64,000 bases of DNA from Erythrobacteraceae bacterium. GTDB taxonomy: Bacteria > Pseudomonadota > Alphaproteobacteria > Sphingomonadales > Sphingomonadaceae. The position numbers and the translations under genes are program-made. This document shows positions 26,634-36,252 of the stretch, in pieces. The notes beneath the pieces were generated by a model. That model did not search any database. It was not told the DNA's origin and saw nothing but the letters and a program-made list of their open reading frames with translations. The stretch's first letter is position 1, and every line of letters starts with the position of its first letter. The DNA is taken from contig CANJYE010000013.1 of the NCBI GenBank assembly GCA_947479055.1, positions 1 to 64,000 of the forward strand, written 5' to 3'.

Positions 26634-27392
26634 ATGGACAGTCCCGCAACAATTTCCCCGACCGAGGCATTCGCCGCCGCCCATGCCTGGTGGCGCGAAG
26701 CAGGCGTGGATTTCGGCTTTACGGACCAGCCGCAATGCTGGCTCAAGCCCCTCGTGGAGGAGCATGAAACGCTCGCAGCCGAGCCATCGCGCCAACCCGC
26801 CACTGCCGCCCCTCCCCCGCCGCCGGTGATGGTCCGCGATCCCGCCAGCCTGCCACAGCGGCTGGAAGATTTCGGGCCATGGTGGCTGAGCGAACCTTCG
26901 CTCGACACCGGCGGGATTGGCCCGCGCGTGGCCCCGCACGGGCCGGCTGGTGCCCGCCTGATGGTAGTGGTCGCGCAGCCTGAACCGACCGACAGCGCCA
27001 GCCTGCTGGCGGGCCGCCAGGGTGAATTCTGCGGCAATATCCTCGCCGCCATGGGGCTGGAGAGCGATCAGGTCTATTTCGCAGCGGCGCTGCCCCGCCA
27101 TATGGCTATGCCGGACTGGCGTGCGCTTCATACCGCCGGACTGGGCGCGATCCTGCGCCACCACATCGCACTGGCCGCGCCGGAGCGGGTGTTGCTGCTG
27201 GGTCAGGCGATCCTGCCGCTGCTGGACCACGATCCGGCGCAAATGCCTGCCACTTTCGCACTGGACAGGCATGGAGGCGGGGCCGTGCCGGCGTTCGCAT
27301 CTCGGGACCTGCCAACCCTGTCGGGCAGTCTGCGCGAAAGGGCGAACTTCTGGCGGCGTTGGCTTGAATGGACGGACCCGGCTGCACAATGA
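26634..27392 (+). CDS. Uracil-DNA glycosylase family protein
   Basis: A 252-residue protein with the family 4/5-like UDG fold as found in sphingomonads. The core reads F-C-G-N-I-L-A-A-M-G-L (about 128-138), then Q-V-Y-F-A-A-A-L-P, then V-L-L-L-G-Q-A-I-L-P-L-L. A long N-terminal region (about 1-85) with a P-P-P-P stretch precedes it, and clear cysteine ligands for an Fe-S cluster are not evident. It would remove uracil or damaged bases from DNA, but activity is uncertain. The stop overlaps the next start (ATGA). It diverges from ETF-QO. Confidence 0.72.
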   Translation: MDSPATISPTEAFAAAHAWWREAGVDFGFTDQPQCWLKPLVEEHETLAAEPSRQPATAAPPPPPVMVRDPASLPQRLEDFGPWWLSEPSLDTGGIGPRVAPHGPAGARLMVVVAQPEPTDSASLLAGRQGEFCGNILAAMGLESDQVYFAAALPRHMAMPDWRALHTAGLGAILRHHIALAAPERVLLLGQAILPLLDHDPAQMPATFALDRHGGGAVPAFASRDLPTLSGSLRERANFWRRWLEWTDPAAQ

Positions 27393-29119
27393 AGTCCAGA
27401 GCTGCTTTCCTGCTTGGCATATCGCTTGCTGTCGCCGCGCCCGTTCCAGCGATGGCGCGCGGCACGCTGGAATATTTCAGCACCCAATCGCGCAGTGCCG
27501 GGGTGCCGAGCGTGCTCGACGCCGACGAACGCAGCTATTACCGCGCGCTGTTCGACGCGATCGAGACTGCGCAATGGCCCAAGGTCGAGGAACTGCTGGG
27601 CCAACGGCAGGATGGCCCGCTGCATGGCGTGGCCCGCGCCGAATATTACCTCGCCGCCAATTCGCCCAAGGTGGAGCTTCCCGCGATCCTCGCCTGGCTG
27701 GAAAGCGGCGCGGACCTCCCCCAGGCCGGGCAGATGAAGCGGCTAGCGCTTCGCCGAGGCGCGAAACTGGAGGATTTGCCGGAGCTGCCGGACGAACAGC
27801 CGCTGTCGGCGCTGCCGCATGCGCCCAAGCGTTCCCGGCCGAGCCCGGTCAATGACGCAACGATGCCCCAGACGATTGCTGCGGCGATCCTCGAAAGTGT
27901 CAAGAACGACGATCCGACCGGCGCGCGGGTGCTGCTCGATGGCGTCGATTCGCAACTGAGCGAAGAGGCCCGGGCCGAATGGCGCCAGCGGATCGCCTGG
28001 AGCTATTACATCGAGAACGACGATGCCGCCGCTCTGGCGATGGCCGAGCTGGCCGCGCAGGGTGCCGGGCCATGGGTGGCAGAGGGCGAATGGGTGGCCG
28101 GGCTTGCCGCCTGGCGGCTGGGCGATTGCGAGAAGGCCGCCGACCATTTCGAACGCGCCGCCCAGCGCGCCTATAATCCCGAACTGTCCGCCGCCAGCTT
28201 CTACTGGGCCGCGCGTGCCGAGATGCGCTGCCGCCGGCCGGAACGCGTGCGCGAATATCTGGCGGGCGCGGCGGATCACGACCAGACGCTTTACGGCATG
28301 CTCGCCACCGAACAACTCGGGCGCGACCTGCCCAAGAGCTATTCCGTATCGGACTTCGACAAGCGCGACTGGAACGCGCTGAAAGACATCCCCAATGTCC
28401 GCACCGCGATCGCGCTGGTCCAGATCGGCGAGGTCGATCTGGCCAGCATTATCCTGCGCCATCAGGCCCGGATCGGCGACGCGCGGAAATTCGCCCCGCT
28501 CTCGCGGCTGGCGCGCGATGCCGGGATGCCCGCGACCCAGCTGTGGATGGCCTACAACGCCCCGCCCGGCGCGCGGCCCGATCCCGCCTCGCGCTATCCG
28601 GCGCCGCGCTGGCAACCGGTCACCGGCTGGCGGGTCGATCCGGCGCTGGTCTATGCCCATGCCTTGCAGGAATCGAACTTCCGCGCCGATGCGGTCAGCC
28701 CGGCCGGGGCACGCGGGCTGATGCAGATCATGCCCGGCACGGCCCGGCTCCATGCGCCCTCGCTCGGCATGACCGGCAACAATTCGGAACTGGCCGATCC
28801 GCAGACCAACCTCGCCTTTGGCCAGCGTGCACTCGAAACGCTCCGCGCCGAGCCGGGCACGGGCGGGCTGCTGCCCAAGATCATGGCCGCCTACAATGCC
28901 GGGCTGACCCCGGTCACCCGCTGGAACACCGAGATCAGGGACCAGGGCGACCCGCTGACCTGGATGGAATCGATCCCCTATTGGGAAACGCGCGGCTATG
29001 TCGCTATCGTGACGCGAAATTACTGGATGTATGAACGCCAGGCCGGGGCCGCTTCGCCCACCCGGCATGCGCTGGCGCAGAATATCTGGCCGAAATTTCC
29101 CGAGACAGGAGAGAAATAG
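27389..29119 (+). CDS. Soluble lytic murein transglycosylase
   Basis: A 576-residue periplasmic enzyme that cleaves glycan strands to 1,6-anhydro-muropeptides. ATG 27389 gives a signal peptide (residues 1 to about 22, ending P-A-M-A-R). A long alpha-helical superhelical region follows. The C-terminal SLT domain has the catalytic glutamate in A-L-Q-E-S-N-F (about residue 427), then G-A-R-G-L-M-Q-I-M-P-G-T-A and M-A-A-Y-N-A-G. It is co-transcribed with the glycosylase gene before it and moaB 2 bp after it. Confidence 0.93.
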   Translation: MKSRAAFLLGISLAVAAPVPAMARGTLEYFSTQSRSAGVPSVLDADERSYYRALFDAIETAQWPKVEELLGQRQDGPLHGVARAEYYLAANSPKVELPAILAWLESGADLPQAGQMKRLALRRGAKLEDLPELPDEQPLSALPHAPKRSRPSPVNDATMPQTIAAAILESVKNDDPTGARVLLDGVDSQLSEEARAEWRQRIAWSYYIENDDAAALAMAELAAQGAGPWVAEGEWVAGLAAWRLGDCEKAADHFERAAQRAYNPELSAASFYWAARAEMRCRRPERVREYLAGAADHDQTLYGMLATEQLGRDLPKSYSVSDFDKRDWNALKDIPNVRTAIALVQIGEVDLASIILRHQARIGDARKFAPLSRLARDAGMPATQLWMAYNAPPGARPDPASRYPAPRWQPVTGWRVDPALVYAHALQESNFRADAVSPAGARGLMQIMPGTARLHAPSLGMTGNNSELADPQTNLAFGQRALETLRAEPGTGGLLPKIMAAYNAGLTPVTRWNTEIRDQGDPLTWMESIPYWETRGYVAIVTRNYWMYERQAGAASPTRHALAQNIWPKFPETGEK

Positions 29120-29121
29120 CC

Positions 29122-29649
29122 ATGGCGATCGATCCGGAGCGGACTTTCAAGCCGATCAACATCGCGATCCTGACCGTTTCCGACACGCGCGGGCCGGAGA
29201 ATGACACCTCGGGCGACATCCTGGCCGAGCGAGTCAAGGCCTCCGGCCACCGGCTGGTCGCGCGGGCGATCGAGAAGGACGATGCCGACGTGCTGGTCAA
29301 CAAGCTCAGCAACTGGATCGACGATCCCGCGATCGACGCGATCGTCACCACCGGCGGCACTGGCCTCACTGGCCGCGATGTCACCCCCGAAGCGCTGGAC
29401 CGGATCAAGACCCGCGACATCCCCGGCTTTGGCGAACTGTTCCGGATGATCAGCTACCGCACCATCGGCACCAGCACGGTCCAGTCGCGCGCCTGCGCGG
29501 TGGTGGCGCGGGGCACCTATGTTTTTGCCCTGCCCGGCTCCAACGGCGCGGTTAAGGACGGATGGGACGGGATTCTCAGCGAGCAGCTCGACAGCCGCAA
29601 CCGGCCCTGCAACTTCGTGGAACTGATGCCGCGCCTGCGCGAGGTGTAG
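29122..29649 (+). CDS. moaB: Molybdenum cofactor biosynthesis protein B
   Basis: A 175-residue MogA/MoaB-fold protein, probably acting in adenylylation of molybdopterin. It has L-T-V-S-D-T-R-G near the start, the T-T-G-G-T-G-L-T-G-R-D loop and a C-terminal L-P-G-S-N-G-A-V block. It is the last gene of the plus-strand trio. The stop codon is 10 bp from the convergent stop of the YbjN gene, with a very short GAGGC/GCCTC stem between them. Confidence 0.93.
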   Translation: MAIDPERTFKPINIAILTVSDTRGPENDTSGDILAERVKASGHRLVARAIEKDDADVLVNKLSNWIDDPAIDAIVTTGGTGLTGRDVTPEALDRIKTRDIPGFGELFRMISYRTIGTSTVQSRACAVVARGTYVFALPGSNGAVKDGWDGILSEQLDSRNRPCNFVELMPRLREV

Positions 29650-29659
29650 AGGCAAGGCC

Positions 29660-30256
29660 TCACTCGCCCCGGCGGCGCTTTTTGCGGGTTTTCGCGGGCA
29701 GCGCCACCGGCTCGGGCGGCGGCAGCGGCTGGACCGCGTCGGTCGCCGCGCTGGCTTCGAACGAGCCGTGCAGGCTGGCCAGCGTGCTCACCCACCAGTC
29801 CAGCACATCGGCAAAATTGGCGGCGGTCAGCCCGCCCTTGGTCGTGACGTCATAGGCCAGCGACATCATGCCGCTGTCCGGATCATAGACCATCTGGCCA
29901 AAGCGATTGCGGCGATTCCAGTCATTGGCCAGCTCCGCGCTGCTGGTCGCGCTCTTGCGGAAAGTGGTGCTGAAGCTGATCGAGGTGCAATCTGCGTGCT
30001 GGGCGCACCCATAGAAATAAATATCGAACGCATAGCCATTGGCCGCGCTGGAGATCATCGGGTTCTCGGTGATCCTGCTGCGCAACCACTGCGCCTTGTA
30101 GCCACCGGCCTCCAGCACGCGGATGAGGGTGGGCGGATCGGCCGCGCAGACCATGCCTTCGCCACAGCCGACCTCCTGGGCCCGCACAGGCGAGACCACA
30201 GCGAGCGCGAGCGCAGCAGCAAGCTTTATCGCATGAGGAATGATCGACCCTCGCAT
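29660..30256 (-). CDS. Secreted YbjN-domain protein
   Basis: A 198-residue exported protein. ATG 30256 gives a signal peptide ending near A-Q-E (about residue 26), and a C-x5-C pair lies in the first mature residues. The body resembles the YbjN sensory-like domain: L-I-R-V-L-E-A-G-G-Y near the start and A-N-D-W-N-R-R-N-R-F-G in the middle. A lysine/arginine-rich tail follows. Function is unknown. The ATG overlaps the previous stop by one base (TGATG), so it is the last gene of the dnaE-led run. Confidence 0.72.
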   Translation of the reverse strand: MRGSIIPHAIKLAAALALAVVSPVRAQEVGCGEGMVCAADPPTLIRVLEAGGYKAQWLRSRITENPMISSAANGYAFDIYFYGCAQHADCTSISFSTTFRKSATSSAELANDWNRRNRFGQMVYDPDSGMMSLAYDVTTKGGLTAANFADVLDWWVSTLASLHGSFEASAATDAVQPLPPPEPVALPAKTRKKRRRGE

Positions 30257-30669
30257 CAATCCTCCGGCGTGAACCGCACCAGCCGGCTGTCGAGCACACC
30301 CGCCGTGCGATGCACCACTACCCCCGCCTTGTAAGCGGGATCGGTTACCAGCGAGAGAAAGGCCGCTGCATCGGGAAAGGCCGCGACAAAGCCGATGTCC
30401 CAGCGCTGCCCTTCCGGCCCGGTCAGGGTCAGCCCATCGCGGCAGCGCCAGATGATGCTGATGCCACGCGCCTTGAAGAACGGGGCGATGGTGCGGAAAT
30501 ATTCGGCAAAGGCCTGTTCGCCGGTCAGCCCCTTCGCCGCATATTCGTGGCCCTCGGGATAGACGGCCATGTCCTTGTAGCGAACGAGGTTGAGCAGATG
30601 CATCGGCGTGTCGCGCGGCAGGGCCTTGAACGCGGCGAAATTCTCGCGGCCGGGATCGATATAATTCAT
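30256..30669 (-). CDS. DUF1330-family protein
   Basis: A 137-residue cytoplasmic protein. ATG 30669 (M-N-Y-I-D-P) is used because it lies 1 bp after the acyl-CoA ligase stop. The sequence shows the DUF1330/dimeric alpha-beta barrel pattern, with a short strand M-H-L-L-N-L-V-R-Y, a helix with the A-F-A-E-Y-F-R-T-I-A-P-F-F segment, and V-V-H-R-T-A-G-V-L-D-S near the end. No catalytic role can be assigned. Position suggests a role linked to the ligase. Confidence 0.75.
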   Translation of the reverse strand: MNYIDPGRENFAAFKALPRDTPMHLLNLVRYKDMAVYPEGHEYAAKGLTGEQAFAEYFRTIAPFFKARGISIIWRCRDGLTLTGPEGQRWDIGFVAAFPDAAAFLSLVTDPAYKAGVVVHRTAGVLDSRLVRFTPED

Positions 30670-30670
30670 G

Positions 30671-32260
30671 TCAGGCCTCCAGCCGGTAATCGGCAAACAT
30701 TGCGCGCAGGTCTTTCTTGCTGATCTTGCCGGTGGCCGTGTGCGGCAGCTCGTCGAGGAATTCGACCGCATCGGGCAACCACCACTTGGCAATCTTGTCC
30801 GACAGATAGGCTCGCAATTCCTCCGCGCTGACCTCCATTCCCGGCTTGCGGACCACCAGCAGCAACGGGCGCTCGTCCCATTTGGGGTGATAGACCCCGA
30901 TGCAGCCCGCCTCTGCCACCGCCGGATGGCCGATGGCCGCGTTCTCCAGATCGACCGAGCTGATCCATTCGCCGCCCGACTTGATCACATCCTTGGTCCG
31001 GTCGGTCAGCTGGAGCGTGCCGTCGGGGTGGATCACCGCGACATCGCCGGTGTCGAACCACTGGCCCTCGGCCTGCACCGCGTCCGCTTCCGCCTTGAAA
31101 TAGCGCTTGATCACCCACGGCCCGCGCACCTGCAGGGCGCCTGCGGTCTTCCCGTCGCGCGGCAATTCCCGGCTGTGATCGTCCAGATCGACCGCGCGGA
31201 CCTCGGCCCCGAACTGCGGCCGCCCCTGCAGCGCCTTGAACCGCACCTGCGCATCGAAATCGCGCGCATCCCAGACCGCCGGTTCATAGGCGATGGTCAT
31301 GATCGGCGAGGTTTCGGTCATCCCCCAGGCATGGGCCACGCGCACGCCGCTGCGCATCAGCCGCTCGATGATCGCGGCGGGCAAGGCCGAACCGCCCGCC
31401 AGCGCCTGGCGGATCGGCGGCAAATCCTGCCCCCGCGCATCGCAATACTGGATCAGGCTGAGCCAGACCGTCGGCACGCCCGCGACATGGCTCACGCCTT
31501 CACGCTCCATCAGGCCCAGCAGCGTGGCCGGATCGTTGTTGGCGCAGCAGACATATTTCGCCCCCGTGGCCGCGCAGGCCCAGGGCATGCCCCAGCTGGC
31601 GGCATGGAACATCGGCGCGATCGGCATCACCACCGAACGCGGTTCCAGCGCCAGCACCGCAGGCTGGCACGCGGCCATGGTGTGGAGGATGGTCGAGCGG
31701 TGTTCGTACAGCACGCCCTTGGGATTGCCGGTGGTGCCGCTGGTGTAACACAACATGGCCGGATCGCGTTCGGAGCCTTCCTCCCACTGCGCATCGCCGT
31801 CCTCGCGCCCAATCCAGTCTTCGAAGGAAGGCGCGCACTCGGCGGAATCGAAGCAGATGTAATGCTCGATCGTCGGCCAGCGGGGTCGCATCCGCTCGAC
31901 CAGCGGCTGGAACGCCGCATCATAGATCAGCACCCGGTCCTCGGCATGGTTGACGATATAGTCGAGCTGCTCGTCGAACAGGCGCGGGTTGACGGTGTGG
32001 AGGATGCACCCCGCCCCAATCGCTCCGAACCACGATACCAGGTGGCAGCTGTGGTTCATCGCCAGCGTGGCGACACGGTCCTGCGGGCGCAGCCCCAGCC
32101 GGCGCAGCGCCTGCACCATCCGCAGCGCATCGTGGCGAATCCCGGCCCAGCTTGTACGGGTTTCGTTGCCATCGGCCCAGCGGGTGACGATCTCGCGCCC
32201 GGCATGCTCGCGCGCGGCATGGTCGATCAGCGTGCTGATCCGCAGCTCCCAGTCCTGCAT
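30671..32260 (-). CDS. AMP-dependent acyl-CoA synthetase (fatty-acid CoA ligase)
   Basis: A 529-residue ANL-superfamily ligase that activates a carboxylic acid through an acyl-AMP to its CoA ester. ATG 32260 is chosen because the family start (M-Q-D-W-E-L-R-I) follows directly. Motifs are the ATP loop [12 protein letters not shown], an [10 protein letters not shown] block, and [12 protein letters not shown] in the C-terminal lid. It most resembles medium/long-chain acid ligases. It lies 22 bp downstream of dnaE. Confidence 0.88.
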   Translation of the reverse strand: MQDWELRISTLIDHAAREHAGREIVTRWADGNETRTSWAGIRHDALRMVQALRRLGLRPQDRVATLAMNHSCHLVSWFGAIGAGCILHTVNPRLFDEQLDYIVNHAEDRVLIYDAAFQPLVERMRPRWPTIEHYICFDSAECAPSFEDWIGREDGDAQWEEGSERDPAMLCYTSGTTGNPKGVLYEHRSTILHTMAACQPAVLALEPRSVVMPIAPMFHAASWGMPWACAATGAKYVCCANNDPATLLGLMEREGVSHVAGVPTVWLSLIQYCDARGQDLPPIRQALAGGSALPAAIIERLMRSGVRVAHAWGMTETSPIMTIAYEPAVWDARDFDAQVRFKALQGRPQFGAEVRAVDLDDHSRELPRDGKTAGALQVRGPWVIKRYFKAEADAVQAEGQWFDTGDVAVIHPDGTLQLTDRTKDVIKSGGEWISSVDLENAAIGHPAVAEAGCIGVYHPKWDERPLLLVVRKPGMEVSAEELRAYLSDKIAKWWLPDAVEFLDELPHTATGKISKKDLRAMFADYRLEA

Positions 32261-32282
32261 TCCCCCCAGCACGATACTCTCC

Positions 32283-35200
32283 TCAGGCCACCAGCCGCAG
32301 GCTCGCTCCGTTCGGCTGCGCCCGCAGCGAGACATTGGCGATTCCCGGCAGGTCCTGCAAGCGTTCGGCCAGTTCGCCATCGAGCTGGAAGTTTTCGCCC
32401 AGCCGGACCAGCGGATCGCGGCCCGTGCCGGTGCGCAGGCGGACCAGCACTTCGCCCTTCACACCCTCGCCCGGCACCAGCATCAGCGCCAGCGCCCTCA
32501 AGGCGTCCGCCTCGCTCACTTCCAGCGTCATCTGCATGCGGGCCGCGTTCTTGACCTCGGACAATGGCCGCGCGCCGCGCACGGTCACGCGCGGGGGCTC
32601 ATCCGGGCTGGGCGCATCGAGCTCGACATTGAGCAGGATGCAGGTGCCGTCCTTCGCCCAGCGCAGGAAGCTGTCGACCAGCCCTTCCTCGAAGCAGGCG
32701 GCGCTGAACTGGCCCGAACTGTCGGAGAAATCGGCCCGGATGAATTCGCCGCCCTTGCGGGTGCGGCCCTTGGTCACGCCTTCGACCATGGCCGCCATCA
32801 CCGCCTGGCTGCGCCCGCCACCAGCAACCCCGCTGGCCATCAGGCTGGCGAAGGAACGCGCGCCATTGGCCGAAGCGATCACCCGCCATGCCTCGACCGG
32901 ATGGGCGGCGAAGTAGAAGCCGAAATTTTCCCGCTCCTGCGCCATCTGCTCGCTGCGGGTCCAGGCTTCCGCTTCGACCAGCCGCAGCGCCTGCTCGGCA
33001 TGGTCTTCCCCGCCAAACAAGCCGGCCTGCCCGCTGGTCCGCTCCCGCTCGGCTGCGTCAGCGACGGCGATCAGCATGTCGGCATTGGCCAGCACCTTCG
33101 CGCGGTTGGGCTCGAGGCTGTCAAACGCGCCTGCCCCAGCCAGCCCTTCCAGCTGGCGGCGGTTCATCGAGCCTTGCGGCACGCGGCGAAACAGGTCTTC
33201 AAGGCTGGTGAACGGCCCGTGGGCCTCCCGCTCGGCCACGATCGCTTCCATCGCCTTTTCGCCGACATTGCGGATGCCGGCCAGGGCATAGCGCACGGCA
33301 TGGCCTTCGTCCGTCTCGTCGACAGTGAATTCCGCCTCGGACCGGTTCATGTCCGGCCCTTCCAGCGCAAACCCGTTGCGGCGCATGTCATCGACGAACA
33401 CCGCCAGCTTTTCCGACTGGTGCATGTCGAAGCACATCGAGGCGGCATAGAATTCATGCGGATAATGCGTCTTCAGCCACGCGGTCTGGTAGGCCAGCAG
33501 GGCATAGGCCGCCGCGTGGCTCTTGTTGAAGCCGTAACCCGCGAACTTGTCGATCAAGTCGAACAGCTCGTTCGCCTTCTTCGCGTCGATCTGCGACACC
33601 TCCTTGCAACCATCGACAAAGCGCTGGCGCTGCGCGTCCATTTCGGCCTGGACCTTCTTGCCCATGGCGCGGCGCAGGAGGTCGGCATCGCCCAGCGAAT
33701 AGCCCGCCAGTATCTGCGCGGCCTGCATCACCTGTTCCTGATAGACGAAAATCCCGTAGGTTTCCGAAAGGATGCCTTCGAGCCGGGGATGGGGATATTC
33801 GATTGCCTCCATCCCGTTCTTGCGGCGGCCGAACAGCGGGATATTGTCCATTGGGCCGGGTCGGTAAAGCGAGACCAGCGCGATGATATCGCCGAAGCTG
33901 GTCGGCTTCACCGCCGCCAGCGTGCGCCGCATCCCTTCCGATTCGAGCTGGAACACGCCCACCGTGTCGCCCCGCTGGAGCAGGTCATAGACCTCCTCAT
34001 CGTCCCACGGCAGGCGGTCGAGATCGAGCGCGATCCCGCGTTTCGCCATCAGGTCTACTGCCTTGCGCAGCACCGACAGAGTCTTGAGACCAAGGAAGTC
34101 GAATTTCACCAGCCCTGAACTTTCGACATATTTCATGTCGAACTGGGTCACCGGCATATCCGAACGCGGATCGCGATAGAGCGGGACCAGCTGCGCCAGT
34201 GGCCGGTCGCCAATCACCACGCCCGCCGCGTGAGTGGAACTGTTGCGCGGAAAACCTTCGAGCTGCATCGCAAGGTCCACCAGCCGCTTTACCTCGGGAT
34301 CATGGTCATATTCGCGCCGGAACTCTGCCGTGCCGTTAAGTGCGCGCGGCAGGGTCCACGGATCGGTCGGGTGGTTGGGCACCATCTTGCACAGACGGTC
34401 AACCTGGCCATAGCTCATCTGCAGAATGCGCCCGCAATCGCGCAGCACCGCTCGCGCCTTGAGCTTGCCGAAAGTGATGATCTGGGCAACGTGATCATCG
34501 CCATATTTGCGCTGGACGTAGCGGATCACCTCGCCCCGCCGCGTTTCGCAGAAGTCGATGTCGAAATCCGGCATCGACACGCGTTCCGGGTTGAGGAAGC
34601 GTTCGAACAGCAGCCCCAGCCGGATCGGATCGAGATCGGTGATGGTCAGCACCCAGGCCACCAGGCTGCCCGCGCCCGAACCGCGCCCCGGGCCCACAGG
34701 GATGCCCTGTTCCTTGGCCCATTTGATGAAGTCGGCCACGATCAGGAAGTAACCGGCAAAGCCCATCCGGTTGATGACATCGATCTCGAATTCGAGCCGG
34801 TCATCATAGACCTTGCGCTCCTCCGCAGAGAGGTCGCCATAGGGCTCCAGCCGCCTCGCTAGCCCGGCGCGCGCGTCCTCGGCCATCATCCGAGCCTCGC
34901 CTTCCTGGTCACCGGCCAGGCTCGGCAGGATCGGCATGCGCTTGGGCGGCGCAAAGGCGCAGCGCCGCGCGATCACCAGCGTGTTGGCCAGCGCTTCGGG
35001 CAGGTCGGCGAATTGTTCCGCCATGATCGAGGCCGGCTTGACCCATGCTTCCCGACTGGACCGGGGCCGGTCGGCCGCATCGATATGGGTGGAATTGGCA
35101 ATGCACAGCATCGCGTCATGCGCGGCGTGAAAATGCGGTTCGGCGTAATTGGCAGGGTTGCTGGCGACCAGGGGCAGGTCGCGCGCATAGGCCAGATCGA

Positions 35201-35753
35201 TCAGCGCCTTCTCGGCCGCTTCCTCCACCGCGTCGTCCCTTCGGGCGATCTCCAAGTAAAGCCGCCCCGGAAACAGCTCGATCAGCCTATCGGCATAGGC
35301 GGCAGCGGCATCGTGGCGGCCTTCCGCCAGCAACCGGGCCAGTGCACCCTCACCAGCGCCGGTCAGCGCGATCAGCCCGTCGGTATGGCCGGCAAGGTCT
35401 GTCAGGCGGACATGGGGTTCCTCGTGCAATGGCCGGTCGAGATGGGCGCGGCTGACCAGATGGCACAGATTGTTCCACCCCGTTTCGTCCTGCGCATAGA
35501 GCGGCAGATAATCGACCGGTCCGCCCTCACCCCGGTTCACGCCCAGCAGCGTTCCGATGATCGGCTGAACACCCTTGTCGAAACAGGCCGAGGCAAAGGC
35601 GACCGCGCCATAAAGCCCGTTGCGATCACAGATGGCGATGGCCGGAAAACCCCGCTCATCCGCCAGCTTGGCGATGGCCTTGGGATCGATCGCACCTTCC
35701 AGCATGGAATAGGACGACAGGATGCGCAGCGGGACGAAGGGGGAATAGGCCAT
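32283..35753 (-). CDS. dnaE: DNA polymerase III subunit alpha
   Basis: The replicative polymerase, 1156 residues (DnaE1 size). An N-terminal PHP domain is followed by the PolC-type catalytic core with P-D-F-D-I-D-F near 395-401 and the third acidic residue later. The end carries an OB-fold region. The PHP start reads P-L-R-I-L-S-S-Y-S-M-L-E-G, lacking the H-x-H pair of canonical PHP domains, so its metal site is probably inactive. It heads a tight minus-strand run with an acyl-CoA ligase, a DUF1330 gene and a YbjN gene. Confidence 0.96.
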   Translation of the reverse strand: MAYSPFVPLRILSSYSMLEGAIDPKAIAKLADERGFPAIAICDRNGLYGAVAFASACFDKGVQPIIGTLLGVNRGEGGPVDYLPLYAQDETGWNNLCHLVSRAHLDRPLHEEPHVRLTDLAGHTDGLIALTGAGEGALARLLAEGRHDAAAAYADRLIELFPGRLYLEIARRDDAVEEAAEKALIDLAYARDLPLVASNPANYAEPHFHAAHDAMLCIANSTHIDAADRPRSSREAWVKPASIMAEQFADLPEALANTLVIARRCAFAPPKRMPILPSLAGDQEGEARMMAEDARAGLARRLEPYGDLSAEERKVYDDRLEFEIDVINRMGFAGYFLIVADFIKWAKEQGIPVGPGRGSGAGSLVAWVLTITDLDPIRLGLLFERFLNPERVSMPDFDIDFCETRRGEVIRYVQRKYGDDHVAQIITFGKLKARAVLRDCGRILQMSYGQVDRLCKMVPNHPTDPWTLPRALNGTAEFRREYDHDPEVKRLVDLAMQLEGFPRNSSTHAAGVVIGDRPLAQLVPLYRDPRSDMPVTQFDMKYVESSGLVKFDFLGLKTLSVLRKAVDLMAKRGIALDLDRLPWDDEEVYDLLQRGDTVGVFQLESEGMRRTLAAVKPTSFGDIIALVSLYRPGPMDNIPLFGRRKNGMEAIEYPHPRLEGILSETYGIFVYQEQVMQAAQILAGYSLGDADLLRRAMGKKVQAEMDAQRQRFVDGCKEVSQIDAKKANELFDLIDKFAGYGFNKSHAAAYALLAYQTAWLKTHYPHEFYAASMCFDMHQSEKLAVFVDDMRRNGFALEGPDMNRSEAEFTVDETDEGHAVRYALAGIRNVGEKAMEAIVAEREAHGPFTSLEDLFRRVPQGSMNRRQLEGLAGAGAFDSLEPNRAKVLANADMLIAVADAAERERTSGQAGLFGGEDHAEQALRLVEAEAWTRSEQMAQERENFGFYFAAHPVEAWRVIASANGARSFASLMASGVAGGGRSQAVMAAMVEGVTKGRTRKGGEFIRADFSDSSGQFSAACFEEGLVDSFLRWAKDGTCILLNVELDAPSPDEPPRVTVRGARPLSEVKNAARMQMTLEVSEADALRALALMLVPGEGVKGEVLVRLRTGTGRDPLVRLGENFQLDGELAERLQDLPGIANVSLRAQPNGASLRLVA

Positions 35754-35837
35754 CGCGCGAAATTAGCGGGGCCGCCCCCGCCCGATCAAGCGATCCGCTG
35801 CCGCGATTGGGGATAAGGGCGGAACCAAAGGCCCGCC

Positions 35838-36101
35838 TCAGCCGGGAAAATCGGCGCGGTGGGCCAGCGCCAGGATTTCGGCCGTGTCGAACATGTGATC
35901 TCCCGACTTCTGGATCACATAATCCTGCTGTTCATTTTCCGGCAGGAGCTTCACGAAATGGACCATCTCAGCCAGCGTGCCGCTGCGCACCGCGGTCAGT
36001 TCGAACAGCAGGCCGTGATCAATGCCCTTACGGTGCAAGGTGGCATAATGGCCCCAATCGATCACCCGTTGCGCGGCAGTTGCATTGGATTGCTTGGTCA
36101 T
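35838..36101 (-). CDS. Small protein of unknown function (87 aa)
   Basis: I do not recognise this family. ATG 36101 follows an AAGGAGTG ribosome binding site (complement of 36105-36112), which supports it as a real gene. The product is soluble and slightly acidic, with the segments V-I-D-W-G-H-Y and H-G-L-L-F-E-L-T-A-V, then a C-terminal helix ending H-R-A-D-F-P-G. No membrane segment or known motif is seen. It lies 84 bp upstream of dnaE on the same strand. Confidence 0.68.
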   Translation of the reverse strand: MTKQSNATAAQRVIDWGHYATLHRKGIDHGLLFELTAVRSGTLAEMVHFVKLLPENEQQDYVIQKSGDHMFDTAEILALAHRADFPG

Positions 36102-36252
36102 CGCACACTCCTTGATTGTCCCCATTGCTTGTTCGTAAAACGCGCCAGCGCCGCGAAGGTTTCATCCACGGTCTGCCCGAATCCGAGCGAGCGCTTGCAA
36201 TTTTCGGTCAGTGTGATTCAACCGCATCGCGCAATAACAGGCAGGGGCCACC

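Noticed and set aside
29649-29661. Terminator between moaB and the YbjN gene
   Set aside because: The stem is only 5 bp with a 3-base loop and no T-run, too weak to call.
30668-32554. A 628-codon plus-strand frame opposite the acyl-CoA ligase
   Set aside because: Antisense shadow; the minus-strand frame has complete ANL ligase motifs.
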